Part shown: one piece after another, positions 45,668-55,396 of the stretch
How the letters are laid out: each line of letters starts with the position of its first letter
How positions within the stretch are numbered: position 1 is the stretch's first letter
NCBI RefSeq assembly: GCF_900187615.1
Contig: NZ_FYDO01000004.1
Span: 1 to 64,000 of the forward strand
Direction: 5' to 3'
DNA: 64,000 nucleotides
From: Pseudomonas sp. Irchel s3f7
GTDB lineage: Bacteria; Pseudomonadota; Gammaproteobacteria; Pseudomonadales; Pseudomonadaceae
Notes under the pieces: generated by a model
Databases searched by the model: none
Told to the model about the DNA's origin: nothing
The model's input: the letters and a program-made list of their open reading frames with translations, nothing else
Made by a program: the position numbers and the translations under genes

Positions 45668-46561
45668 ATGTCCCGCGCCAACCTCAACGACCTGCAAGCC
45701 TTCGTGGTCATCACCCGCGAAGGCAACTTCACTCGCGCCGCCGCACAACTGGGCGTCTCGCAGTCCGCGCTGAGCCACACCATGCGCGCGCTCGAAACCA
45801 GGCTCGGCGTTCGCCTGCTCACCCGAACCACCCGCAGCGTTTCCCCTACGGAGGCTGGGCAACGGCTGTTTCTTTCGATGGCGCCGCGGTTCGAAGAAAT
45901 TGAACTGGAGTTGGCGGCGGTCAGCGAGTTTCGCGACACCCCGGCAGGCAACGTGCGGATTTCAGCTTCCGAACATGCGGCGAACAACATCCTTTGGCCC
46001 AAGCTGTTGAAGGTCCTGCCCGACTACCCGGACATCAAGGTCGAAATCACCGTCGACTACGCCCTCTCCGACATCGTCGCGCAACGCTACGACGCCGGCG
46101 TGCGCCTGGGCGATCAGGTGGCCAAAGACATGATCGCCGTCCCGATCGGCCCCCCGTTGCGCATCGCGGTAGTGGGGTCGCCCGAATACTTCAAACAGCG
46201 GCCAATTCCAAAAGAGCCAAGGGATCTGGCCGCCCAAAACTGCATCAATCTGCGGCTGCCCACCCACGGGAGCCTGATGCAATGGGATTTTGAAAAGGAG
46301 GGTCACGAACTCAAGGCCCGTGTCGAAGGACAATGGACGTTCAACAGCAGCGTGCCGATCCTGCGCGCTGCCGTCGCGGGATGCGGCTTGGGGTTCCTGC
46401 CAGAAGATATGGTCGCGAAGGAACTTGCGGACGGAAGCCTTGTGCGGGTACTCGAAGATTGGTGCCAACCGTTTGCCGGTTACCACCTTTACTACCCCAA
46501 TCGCCGTGAGCATTCTTCAGCGTTCGGCGTCGTGGTGGATGCGCTGCATTACAAGCGCTGA
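45668..46561 (+). CDS. LysR-family regulator
   Basis: This 297-residue LysR protein shows LNDLQAFVVITREGNFTRAA, LGVSQSALSHTMRALETRLG and an effector domain with VDYALSDIVAQRYDAGVRLG. It lies 80 bases after the last hydrolase gene on the same strand. It could regulate the exported-enzyme operon or be autonomous. Confidence 0.88.
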   Translation: MSRANLNDLQAFVVITREGNFTRAAAQLGVSQSALSHTMRALETRLGVRLLTRTTRSVSPTEAGQRLFLSMAPRFEEIELELAAVSEFRDTPAGNVRISASEHAANNILWPKLLKVLPDYPDIKVEITVDYALSDIVAQRYDAGVRLGDQVAKDMIAVPIGPPLRIAVVGSPEYFKQRPIPKEPRDLAAQNCINLRLPTHGSLMQWDFEKEGHELKARVEGQWTFNSSVPILRAAVAGCGLGFLPEDMVAKELADGSLVRVLEDWCQPFAGYHLYYPNRREHSSAFGVVVDALHYKR

Positions 46562-46586
46562 AGCGTCCATCGCTGAAAATGGCTCG

Positions 46587-46769
46587 TTACTTTGTCTCGT
46601 CCTTGGGGGTGCAGACGGTGTGGATATGGAACTGCACCCCGTCGAGTGATGCCTTGACCTGATCGGCTGCGTGCTGACAGGCCTCCTTGTTCTGATACTC
46701 GGCATGGTCGAGCGCCGGCGCTGGCAATGGGCTGTTTGTGCCAAGAATGATCCAGAGAATGTAATTCAT
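46587..46769 (-). CDS. Small hypothetical protein
   Basis: A 60-residue frame with a hydrophobic start (NYILWIILGT), two Cys residues, and DHAEYQNKEACQHAADQVKA, similar in pattern to short exported proteins of pseudomonads. GAGG precedes the ATG. Function is unknown. Confidence 0.55.
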   Translation of the reverse strand: MNYILWIILGTNSPLPAPALDHAEYQNKEACQHAADQVKASLDGVQFHIHTVCTPKDETK

Positions 46770-46819
46770 GTTGCCTCGGATGCTGCGGGTAGATGAAGGA
46801 GTCTAGCCGTGGATTGATG

Positions 46820-46965
46820 ACCGCGACACCGGGCATTTTTGAGTCTGTAGTCGATACCCGTCATGCAGGGACGTGGGCCGAGGCTGAGGGCCTGAGCCCG
46901 GATGCGATCGAGAAAATGTACAGCGGCCTGGTGAACCACGCCATTGCAGAAGAGTTGAAACACTG
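46820..46965 (+). pseudogene. Possible C-terminal remnant of a chorismate-mutase-like protein
   Basis: The segment TWAEAEGLSPDAIEKMYSGL followed by VNHAIAEELKHC resembles the last helix of chorismate mutase/isochorismate-pyruvate-lyase proteins. No upstream part of such a gene is present, and the frame runs on into unrelated residues. The match is short. Confidence 0.35.
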
Positions 46966-47300
46966 CGGCCCATCAACCCGACACCTGTCGCTAGTGTCAG
47001 GACTATCCGCCATGGATCGATCGCAGCCCTTCGCGACAGGCAACAATCGGCCAAAAACAGCCCGTCAGGTGTGCCTATGAAACCAGGACCGATTCAGAAG
47101 TCGCTCTGCTGGCGATTCAATATTATGATCGAAAGGCCAGCGAGGCTTGTACGATCGTGGCAGGCCAGGAGTTAGAACGGTTTGCCTAAGCCTTGAGAGC
47201 GCTTGCAAGGTCGCTCTTCACCCTCGCGTTAATATTGAAGAATGTTTATGCGATTAGCGGTGACTCCTGCAGTAGACAATAACTATCGAGGGAGCGAAAC
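46966..47300. other. Intergenic stretch without a recognised gene
   Basis: About 335 bases upstream of the diguanylate cyclase gene, AT-richer toward the end. It probably carries that gene's promoter. I see no supported feature. Confidence 0.45.
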
Positions 47301-48377
47301 ATGAATGGTGATGGGGTAATGGAAAACAAGATTGGCAAAGGACAGTCTTTTGCCAAACGAATCTACCTGCCACGCCTTATTGGCCTGGCGATTGGCATGC
47401 TGAGCGTACTGGCCGCCATTGCGCCGCTGGGCCTGCCGGGATGGGTATGGGTACTGTTGCTTTTCAACGGCTTGGTTTGGCCGCACCTGGCCTATCAATT
47501 GGCCACCCGTGCTAGTGAGCCATATCAGGCGGAGCGGCGCAACTTACTCTACGACTCAGTGATGGGCGGGTTCTGGACCGCGACCATGCAGTTCAATCCG
47601 TTGCCTGCCGTCACCATTCTTTCGATGATGACGATGAACAACGTCGCTGCAGGCGGCCAGCGTTTATTCGTGCATGGCGCGCTGGCCCAAGTTGTCGGAA
47701 TTCTGCTTGCGATAACACTGTTCGGCCCGCAGGTGCAACTTACTGCAACCGCCCTACAGATCTACGCCTGCTTGCCAATGCTGACGCTCTACCCATTAGC
47801 GCTGGGCTGGGTCTGTTATCGCCTGGCCATTAAGCTCGCCGACCACAAGCGCCGTCTTAGCGCCCTGAGCTGTACCGACAGTCTCACCGGCCTGCTCAAT
47901 CATGGGGCGTGGAAGGATTTGCTTCACCTGCAGTTTTTCGCCTTCCGGCAGGAGAGCTTCGAAACGGTGATCGCGATCATTGATGTCGATCACTTCAAAC
48001 AGATCAACGACACTTACGGCCATCTCGTTGGCGACAGCGTGCTACGCCAGCTGAGCGCCGAACTTAAGAAAAACCTTCGCCAAGGTGACCTAGCCGGTCG
48101 CTTTGGTGGAGACGAGTTCTGTGTGATCCTGCCCAACAGCCCACTGAGCCAGGCTGGCGAAATTATGGAACGACTGCGAGGGGCAATGGGCAACTACCGC
48201 AATGAGCAACTGCCTGAGCTGCGAGTCACCCTGAGTATCGGCTTGGCATCGTGCTGCAGTGCAATGACCGACGCCGCAGACTGGCTCAACGAAGCCGACA
48301 AGGCACTGTATGCGGCCAAGAACAGTGGGCGCGACAAGGTCCATTTCACCTTAGGCGACATCGTCAACGCACCTTGA
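47301..48377 (+). CDS. MASE2-GGDEF diguanylate cyclase
   Basis: This 358-residue membrane protein has an N-terminal MASE2 domain with about five membrane helices (IYLPRLIGLAIGMLSVLAAI onward to residue 175) and a C-terminal GGDEF domain. The active site is GGDEF at 269-273, with the inhibitory I-site R260-x-x-D263 placed five residues earlier, so feedback control by c-di-GMP is expected. The domain layout equals that of AdrA/DgcC, which stimulates cellulose production. It stands alone here. Confidence 0.92.
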   Translation: MNGDGVMENKIGKGQSFAKRIYLPRLIGLAIGMLSVLAAIAPLGLPGWVWVLLLFNGLVWPHLAYQLATRASEPYQAERRNLLYDSVMGGFWTATMQFNPLPAVTILSMMTMNNVAAGGQRLFVHGALAQVVGILLAITLFGPQVQLTATALQIYACLPMLTLYPLALGWVCYRLAIKLADHKRRLSALSCTDSLTGLLNHGAWKDLLHLQFFAFRQESFETVIAIIDVDHFKQINDTYGHLVGDSVLRQLSAELKKNLRQGDLAGRFGGDEFCVILPNSPLSQAGEIMERLRGAMGNYRNEQLPELRVTLSIGLASCCSAMTDAADWLNEADKALYAAKNSGRDKVHFTLGDIVNAP

Positions 48378-48475
48378 ATCACAGTGGATTCGCTAGACAC
48401 CTAGTAAACCAATTTTTTGATCTGTAAACCAATGAGGTTAACAACTCAAAAAAGTGGTTTATAGCAACCAGGTAA

Positions 48476-49316
<841 letters not shown>

Positions 49317-49363
49317 AACTTGTTCTGTGATACACGAGCTGCCCTTATGGACAGGCAGAAATC

Positions 49364-51026
49364 GGCCCAGAGTGTGTAAAAACACCTTCGCGAACCCTTG
49401 CTATGATTTCTGAGGATTTCATCGCAGGGATCGCCCATGAAGCGCTTTATCCAAGGTGAACATCGAGGCCAAGGCACCTTACTTCCCGAGAGCCTCGACG
49501 ACTACGTCAGCGATACCAATCCGGTGCGCGTAGTCGACGTTTTTGTCGACGAACTCAACCTGGTTTCCTTGGGTTTTGACGGTGCTATTCCGGCTGACAC
49601 AGGCCGTCCCGCTTACCACCCCGCGATCCTGTTGAAGATATACATCTACGGCTATCTCAACCGCATCCAGTCGAGCCGACGCCTGGAGCGAGAAGCTCAA
49701 CGCAACGTCGAGCTGATGTGGTTGACCGGGCGTTTGATGCCGGATTTCAAGACCATCGCCAACTTCCGAAAAGACAACAGCAAGGCCATTCGAGGCGTCT
49801 GTCGCCAGTTCGTTGTGCTCTGTCAGCAGTTGGGACTGTTCGGAGAAAATCTGGTCGCCATCGATGGCAGTAAATTCAAAGCAGTCAACAACCGCGACCG
49901 CAATTTCACCAGCGCCAAACTGAAGCGGCGAATGGAAGAAATTGAATCGAGCATCAACCGTTACCTGACAGCACTCGATGCTGCCGATCGGCAAGAGCCA
50001 ACAGCCTCCGAGCCCAGCGCCGTGCGGCTGGAGGAGAAAATTGCCAAGCTGAAGACGCAAATGAAAGAGCTTAAAGCGATCGAAATCCAGCTCAACGAAT
50101 CGCCGGATAAACAGGTCTCACTGACCGATCCAGACGCCCGCTCCATGATGACGCGCGGCACGGGAATTGTCGGCTACAACGTGCAAACAGCGGTCGACAC
50201 CCAGAACCATTTGATCGTTGCTCATGAAGTCACCAACTTCGGTTCCGACCGAGATCAACTCAGCTCGATGGCGAAGCAGGCTCGCGATGCCATGGCGTCC
50301 GAAACGCTGGCGGTGGTAGCTGACCGAGGTTACTTCAAGAGTGAAGAAATCCTTGCCTGTCACGACGCGGATATCACTGCCTACGTGCCAAAGCCGATGA
50401 CTTCAAGCGCCAAGGCGGATGGTCGATTCAACAAAGATGCGTTCGTTTATGACGCGACGAAAAACGAATACATCTGCCCGGCTGGAGAGGCGCTGCCTTG
50501 GCGCTTCTCCAGTATTGAGAAAGGCATGAATATGCACTGTTATTGGAGTTCGAAATGCCAGGGTTGCGCGCTGAAAACGCAGTGCACGCCGAGCAAAAAT
50601 CGTCGAGTAAGGCGCTGGGAACATGAAACGGTGCTGGAGGAAATGCAGCGTCGGTTGAACGATGCACCGGACATGATGCGAATCCGAAAAAGGACAGTTG
50701 AGCATCCCTTCGGGACGCTCAAACAATGGATGGGCTCAACGCATTTCCTGACGCGCAAACTGATTGGGGTAAGCGCTGAGATGAGTCTGAATGTACTCGC
50801 CTACAACATGAAGCGAGTTATGAGCATTATCGGTACAGCAAGCTTGCTGAAGGCGATGTCGGCGTAAAGTCTCGGTTTTCTCTGCCCCTGAAGGCGCTCA
50901 ACCGCTACATAACCGCTTTGGAACGTCAGTAATGCTTATCACGGAAAACGCTTGGGCAATCGCATCGCCCAGAAACGCCTGAATGACGCACTCGATATAC
51001 GAAAGCGTTTTTACACACTCTGGGCC
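49364..51026 (+). mobile_element. Complete IS1182-family insertion sequence
   Basis: Perfect 20-base inverted repeats (GGCCCAGAGTGTGTAAAAAC at 49364-49383 and its complement at 51007-51026) enclose one full-length transposase gene. The length is about 1.66 kb. No clear target duplication is visible. It sits in the gap between the LysE and autotransporter genes, 24 bases from the end of the latter, and interrupts no obvious gene. Confidence 0.9.
49437..50867 (+). CDS. IS1182-family transposase
   Basis: This 476-residue DDE transposase has an N-terminal IS1182-type domain (IPADTGRPAYHPAILLKIYI), a Lys/Glu-rich middle segment, and a catalytic core. Core features are VGYNVQTAVDTQNHLIVAHE, VVADRGYFKSEEI and near the end RKRTVEHPFGTLKQWMG. 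No frameshift or stop interrupts it, so the element may be active. Confidence 0.93.
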   Translation: MKRFIQGEHRGQGTLLPESLDDYVSDTNPVRVVDVFVDELNLVSLGFDGAIPADTGRPAYHPAILLKIYIYGYLNRIQSSRRLEREAQRNVELMWLTGRLMPDFKTIANFRKDNSKAIRGVCRQFVVLCQQLGLFGENLVAIDGSKFKAVNNRDRNFTSAKLKRRMEEIESSINRYLTALDAADRQEPTASEPSAVRLEEKIAKLKTQMKELKAIEIQLNESPDKQVSLTDPDARSMMTRGTGIVGYNVQTAVDTQNHLIVAHEVTNFGSDRDQLSSMAKQARDAMASETLAVVADRGYFKSEEILACHDADITAYVPKPMTSSAKADGRFNKDAFVYDATKNEYICPAGEALPWRFSSIEKGMNMHCYWSSKCQGCALKTQCTPSKNRRVRRWEHETVLEEMQRRLNDAPDMMRIRKRTVEHPFGTLKQWMGSTHFLTRKLIGVSAEMSLNVLAYNMKRVMSIIGTASLLKAMSA

Positions 51027-51049
51027 AGAAGCTGACGTTCAAAACGCCA

Positions 51050-53497
51050 TCAGAAATTTACCCGCAACAACCCCGTGAGTCCGTTCTCATGAACGTCGCT
51101 GGCAAACTGGCCGTTGTAGGTCAGGCTCAGGTTGGTAGCGGCTGTCAGGGCTGCCTCGTACCCGAAGTTGACGACCGTCACATCCTCGGCCAGCGGCACG
51201 CTGGGTATCCCGAATGTGTTTGTGGTGCGTGCGAATGACATGGTGTCGGAGGATTCAAGGTCGCCAAAAGTGTGTCGCCAGCCCAACCCGCCCTTCACCC
51301 GCATTGGCATGTCGTTGCTGAAAAATGTGTAGCTGGGCCGTACCCCCAGGGTGCTGAACGTCGCGTCGTTGTCGCTGCTGTCCACTGTGAGTGCCGCCGG
51401 CCCACCTTGTTCGTCGAAGCCATCGACATTCACATAGACCCAGGCGATGTCAGCGTATGGCTCCAGCACCATCGGCCCGGCGTTGAACCTGTACCCGACA
51501 TCGCCGAAGACCTGGGTGGTATTGGCCGAGTAATCTGCGCTGGGGGCGTCACTGAAATCGCCGAAGCTCACCGTCCGCTTGGTATCGATCTCGTTGAACG
51601 TATAACTCGTGCCCGCCTTGAGCGACCACGGTCCGATCAGCTCGCCGATATAAATGCCGAGGGTATAGTTATCGCCGTTGGCCGAGCTGTAGGGCGCGTC
51701 CACGTCCGACCGTGTGTAGCCGAACAGAACGCCCAGCGTTGTGGTATCGGTGATGCGCGAGTCAATTCCCAGGAACATCCCGCCGGTGTTCACCGATACG
51801 TCACCTTGCTCCCGGTCTGCGCCGACACCTTGCACCCACGCGGTCAGGTTTGGGGCCAGTTGCACCCTGTTGTCCGATTGCAGGATGGGGGTGATCGGCT
51901 CGTCCAGTGGCGCATCCAGGCGGTCGAAAATCGCGTCCCGCACAAAGTGGCTGTCTTCCAGCATGACAGTCATGTGTGACGGGTAGATCTGTCCGGACAA
52001 TTGATCAAGGGCAACCCGGATTTCACCCACGGTGGGCAACAGGACGATTCCGCCGAAGATCGGGTTGGTCGGCGGCAACTCATCCACGCCTCCCCCTGTC
52101 GAGGTTTGTGGCGGGGTGATCGCAATAGGGGGTAGCGGTGAACTGACACCGGGAGGGATCACTATCGGGGGCTCAGGCGTACCGCCACCAGGAGGAATCA
52201 CTATTGGGTGCTCTGGCGTACCGCCACCGGGCGGCAACACAACTACTGGCGGTAATGGTGTACCGCCGATGGGCACCTCATTGCGGGCGACAAGAAAGTA
52301 AGCGTTGTTCTGGTCGTAAACGAGGCTGACGGTCGACAGCGGCAGTTCTCGGGTCGGATAGGTGAATGTGCCGTTGACGCCGCCGTCGGCGGTGAGGATC
52401 GCGTACCGCTGATTCACTACCGGGATAAAGCCATTAAGCAGGGTGGTGGCATTGGCATTGTTCAACGTGGCGGTCCCGCTGGCATGAATCAGGTCCTGCG
52501 CGCCGCTTGGATTGAAGTCAACGATGTAATTGGCCGTGGGTGCAGTGATCAGGTTTCCGGCGATGCTGAGGGTACCGGTTGTATCGCGGGCGGGACCTGG
52601 TGAAACGACACCGCCGATGGTGCTGCTCGGTAGTGTGCCGGTGCCACCGAGGAATGTCCCCGGATGGGTTGTCAGCTGGTTGGAGCTTGCGATTGAGCCA
52701 TTGACGAACAGCAACCCGCTGTTCAGGTTGGTCGTACCGGTGTAGGTATTGCCGGCATTGAGGGTCACCAGTCCGCCAGGGCCGCCGTCACCGTCCATGG
52801 CCAGAGAGCCCGGGCCACTGATCACACCGTTCAGGGTGAAACCGGTGCCGACATTTTGCGTAAGTGAAGCGTTGCCGGTCAGGTTGACCGAGCGGCTTGT
52901 CGCGAAAGTCTGCTTGGTGTTCAGTCTGCCGTCGCCGATGGTCAATGACCCGGTGGGAGCCCCGAGGTTGTTGTCCGTATTGACGGAAAGAGTGCCAGCG
53001 TTGATGGTGGTGCCGCCGGTGTACGTGTTGTCACCGTTCAGCACCAGCGTCCCGCTGCCGTTCTGGGTAACACCACCGTTCCCGATGAGGTTATTGCCGA
53101 TAGCGATCAAATCGGTGGAGTCGCTGACCACGCCGGGACCGTCGAAGGCAATTGGAAAGCCTACTATTACGTAATCTTGCCCGTTGGCTGCGAATACCCA
53201 GGATGATGGGCCTACCCCTGGCGAGAAGGTCATTTCGACCCTGTTTGCGCCGCTGCTGGTGAATAAAGCGTCTTCTCCCGGATTGTCAGGGACACCTTGA
53301 GGGGTCCAGGAGCCCGGGCATGTGTAACAACCAGAACCCGTCCAGACGAAAGTCTCGGCAAATACCGGCGCCACAGGCATCAGTCCGATCGAAAGCAACA
53401 AGATAATGGGGGGACGTGCCACGCTGCTCACCTCTAGAACAGGACGGCTGATCGCGTCATACACACGCAGCAAATCGCCAGTCAGTCGAGTTGTCAC
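51050..53497 (-). CDS. Type V autotransporter with Pro-rich linker
   Basis: This 815-residue protein has an extended signal peptide ending near APVFAE at residue 48. A passenger of autotransporter-associated beta-strand repeats follows (NGDNTYTGGTTINAGTLSV and related). Residues about 410-470 form a Gly/Pro-rich linker of near-identical repeats, and a C-terminal 12-strand barrel ends in the classic LLRVNF. Such proteins display adhesins or enzymes at the surface; no catalytic motif was seen in the passenger. The proposed start is GTG. The gene ends 24 bases from the IS element. Confidence 0.88.
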   Translation of the reverse strand: MTTRLTGDLLRVYDAISRPVLEVSSVARPPIILLLSIGLMPVAPVFAETFVWTGSGCYTCPGSWTPQGVPDNPGEDALFTSSGANRVEMTFSPGVGPSSWVFAANGQDYVIVGFPIAFDGPGVVSDSTDLIAIGNNLIGNGGVTQNGSGTLVLNGDNTYTGGTTINAGTLSVNTDNNLGAPTGSLTIGDGRLNTKQTFATSRSVNLTGNASLTQNVGTGFTLNGVISGPGSLAMDGDGGPGGLVTLNAGNTYTGTTNLNSGLLFVNGSIASSNQLTTHPGTFLGGTGTLPSSTIGGVVSPGPARDTTGTLSIAGNLITAPTANYIVDFNPSGAQDLIHASGTATLNNANATTLLNGFIPVVNQRYAILTADGGVNGTFTYPTRELPLSTVSLVYDQNNAYFLVARNEVPIGGTPLPPVVVLPPGGGTPEHPIVIPPGGGTPEPPIVIPPGVSSPLPPIAITPPQTSTGGGVDELPPTNPIFGGIVLLPTVGEIRVALDQLSGQIYPSHMTVMLEDSHFVRDAIFDRLDAPLDEPITPILQSDNRVQLAPNLTAWVQGVGADREQGDVSVNTGGMFLGIDSRITDTTTLGVLFGYTRSDVDAPYSSANGDNYTLGIYIGELIGPWSLKAGTSYTFNEIDTKRTVSFGDFSDAPSADYSANTTQVFGDVGYRFNAGPMVLEPYADIAWVYVNVDGFDEQGGPAALTVDSSDNDATFSTLGVRPSYTFFSNDMPMRVKGGLGWRHTFGDLESSDTMSFARTTNTFGIPSVPLAEDVTVVNFGYEAALTAATNLSLTYNGQFASDVHENGLTGLLRVNF
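52141..52270 (-). repeat. Tandem repeats coding for the autotransporter linker
   Basis: About three 39-base units encode variants of PPGGGTPEPPIVI. They differ slightly and form the Gly/Pro-rich linker between passenger and barrel. Such repeats can change number by slippage and thereby alter linker length. Confidence 0.75.
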
Positions 53498-53662
53498 CCT
53501 TCGCGAAGAAGGTAGTGAACAGGGTAGTCAAGATTTCGGAGGCTCACCATGAGCTATATCCTTCGACTATTTTTTATTGTGGGTAAAGGTCGCTTAGCTG
53601 TTCGATGAACGTCCGATATGGGTCGAACTGCGACCACCGCTCGTTCTGACTGATCCACCCTT

Positions 53663-53684
53663 GTCCTCCATCAACATGGAGGAC
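53663..53684 (+). promoter_or_regulatory. Hairpin that hides the integrase ribosome site
   Basis: Perfect 9-base arms GTCCTCCAT and ATGGAGGAC flank the tetraloop CAAC. The second arm holds the Shine-Dalgarno GGAGG, and the start codon follows five bases later. Pairing would block ribosome entry and keep the recombinase low. The structure is seen in sequence; the regulatory effect is inferred. Confidence 0.65.
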
Positions 53685-53689
53685 ACGCC

Positions 53690-54310
53690 ATGAATACCGC
53701 TACTAGATCCCGCCATCAGCCTTGGAACAAGGGAAAGCTTGTCGGGCAGAAAGCCCCGCTCCGAGTCAGAGATATCTGGGCCATCCGGATCAGACTCCAG
53801 CTCGCAGAGAAGACACGTGATTTGGCGCTTTTCAACTTGGCCATCGACAGCAAACTGCGTGCCTGTGACTTAACCAAGCTGCGAGTCCGAGACATCGCCC
53901 ATGGGGAGCATGTGTCGTCACGGGCCATCGTGATGCAGCAGAAAACTCAGCATCCAGTGCAATTTGAAATCACTGAGCAAACCCGAACGGTATTGGAAGC
54001 TTGGATGCATCGGGCGCGTCTGCGAAGCGAGGACTTTTTGTTTCCGAGCCGATTGCACGACTCAGACCATCTTTCCACCAGACAGTACGCTCGAATAGTC
54101 AAAGCGTGGGTGACCGCCATTGGCCTTGACCCAACCATGTACGGAACTCATACGCTACGGCGGACCAAGGCATCGTTGATCTATCGCAGGACGAAGAATC
54201 TGAGAGCTGTCCAACTCCTGCTTGGTCATACGAAACTCGAAAGCACTGTCAGGTACTTGGGCATCGAGGTCGATGATGCTTTGGAAATGGCAGAGCAGAC
54301 AGAGGTTTAA
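53690..54310 (+). CDS. Small tyrosine recombinase (integrase)
   Basis: This 206-residue protein is little more than a catalytic domain. The active-site pattern is complete: R in SKLRACDLTKLR, H-x2-R in THTLRRTKASL, H in LLGHTKLESTV and the nucleophile Y in RYLG. Its size matches FimB/FimE-like inversion enzymes and short integrases common in pseudomonads, which lack an arm-binding domain. It stands alone, with no phage genes near. The RBS lies in a hairpin. Confidence 0.88.
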   Translation: MNTATRSRHQPWNKGKLVGQKAPLRVRDIWAIRIRLQLAEKTRDLALFNLAIDSKLRACDLTKLRVRDIAHGEHVSSRAIVMQQKTQHPVQFEITEQTRTVLEAWMHRARLRSEDFLFPSRLHDSDHLSTRQYARIVKAWVTAIGLDPTMYGTHTLRRTKASLIYRRTKNLRAVQLLLGHTKLESTVRYLGIEVDDALEMAEQTEV

Positions 54311-54318
54311 CCAACACT

Positions 54319-54343
54319 GCGACGGTCTGGGCCAGACCGTCGC
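54319..54343. repeat. Perfect 12-bp palindrome after the integrase gene
   Basis: GCGACGGTCTGG and CCAGACCGTCGC flank one G, eight bases after the integrase stop. It could be a terminator stem without T-run, or a recombination or binding site. Confidence 0.6.
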
Positions 54344-54469
54344 TATCCGGCCAAGAGGAGCCGTCCAGCCATCCAAAAACGGACGACTGATGCATTTACT
54401 GATTCGCCATGGAATGACAGAAATGGGCTACCTTGTTGACCCATTTACTCATAGCTCAGGGAGAGCGCC

Positions 54470-54894
54470 ATGTCTGTAGAAATCCAGCTTTCGGAAAATG
54501 CGACTGAAGCAGAGCGGTTAGGAATTTTGACTCCATTACTGGCCCATAATCTGGCCAACGGTGGAGACGACGCCCATGAAACATTTGCCCTGTTGCTACG
54601 AGACCCAGACAGTAACGAAATTATAGGCGGGCTTTACGGCAGGTCTCATATCAATGGCTGCTCATTGATCTTGTCAGCGTTCCCGAGTCGATGCGTGGCA
54701 GAGGTATTGGAGAACGGCTGATGCGCATGGCCGAAGATATCGCACAGAAAAAGAGCTGCACTGGCATCTGGCTGGAGACCTTCAGCTTTCAGGCACCAGG
54801 CTTTTATCAAAAACTGGGCTACTCCGAGTTCGGACGCCTGGCAGACTATCCACCGGGACATACCCGGCTCTACTACCAGAAGCTGTTGTGCTGA
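54470..54894 (+). pseudogene. GNAT acetyltransferase gene with frameshift
   Basis: The first frame (54470 on) gives the N-terminal half through LRDPDSNEIIGGLYGRSHI. The second frame continues with LLIDLVSVPESMRGRGIGER, the acetyl-CoA motif, and ends with FYQKLGYSEFGRLADYP. The switch lies at about 54650-54660 and looks like one lost base. A complete protein would be about 141 residues. Sequencing error is the other explanation. Confidence 0.75.
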
Positions 54895-55044
54895 CAACGT
54901 TTTGATCTTTGCCCGATAGCTGTTTCATAGCAGACCACAATCGGCCAGAAACGGCCCCTCCAAATTCTCTCGCTCTGCGCTCGAAATTGAAGTATCTCCT
55001 TCCCGCAAGGGCGCGCAGATAATCCCTACGTCCGCCGAACCTTG

Positions 55045-55100
55045 CATAGGTATAGGGGGTATGCCTATCATGCGCAATGTATAGGTAGGGGGGGTATCCC
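55045..55100 (+). promoter_or_regulatory. Candidate DmeR/RcnR operators
   Basis: Two G-tract sites, ATAGGTATAGGGGGTATGCC (55046 on) and TATAGGTAGGGGGGGTATCC (55080 on), lie directly before the regulator's start codon. The RcnR/CsoR family binds short A/T-flanked G-tracts, so these are probable autoregulatory operators. The second also overlaps the ribosome site. Confidence 0.6.
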
Positions 55101-55376
55101 ATGGGTCATATTGCAGCAAACAAAGACGATCTTCTCAAGCGCGTAAAACGCATCGCCGGACAAATCCAAGCCGTTGAGCGGGCATTGGAGTCGGACCTCG
55201 ATTGCGCCAAAACACTGCACCTTGTTGCCGCTACTCGCGGAGCCATCAATGGCTTGATGGAGGAAATCATCGAGGAACACGCGCGGGAGCATGTCGCGAA
55301 CCCTGCTCTCAGCGAAGAGGAGCGTAACCAAGGCGTCGAGGAACTTCTTGAAGCCATTCGCCGTTACTCCAAGTGA
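55101..55376 (+). CDS. dmeR: RcnR/CsoR-family nickel/cobalt-responsive repressor
   Basis: This 91-residue all-helical repressor carries His3, Cys35, His60 and His64, which are the positions of the Ni/Co ligands of RcnR. FrmR (formaldehyde) relatives share C35 but usually lack H64. The following gene is a DmeF-like cation efflux protein, so metal control is favoured. The call joins ligand positions, operon context and G-tract operators. Confidence 0.85.
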   Translation: MGHIAANKDDLLKRVKRIAGQIQAVERALESDLDCAKTLHLVAATRGAINGLMEEIIEEHAREHVANPALSEEERNQGVEELLEAIRRYSK

Positions 55377-55396
55377 ACGCATCCAGGAACACGCTC

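Noticed and set aside
53600..54470. Attachment-site direct repeats around the integrase gene
   Set aside because: No tRNA gene and no direct repeat of useful length could be found by eye.
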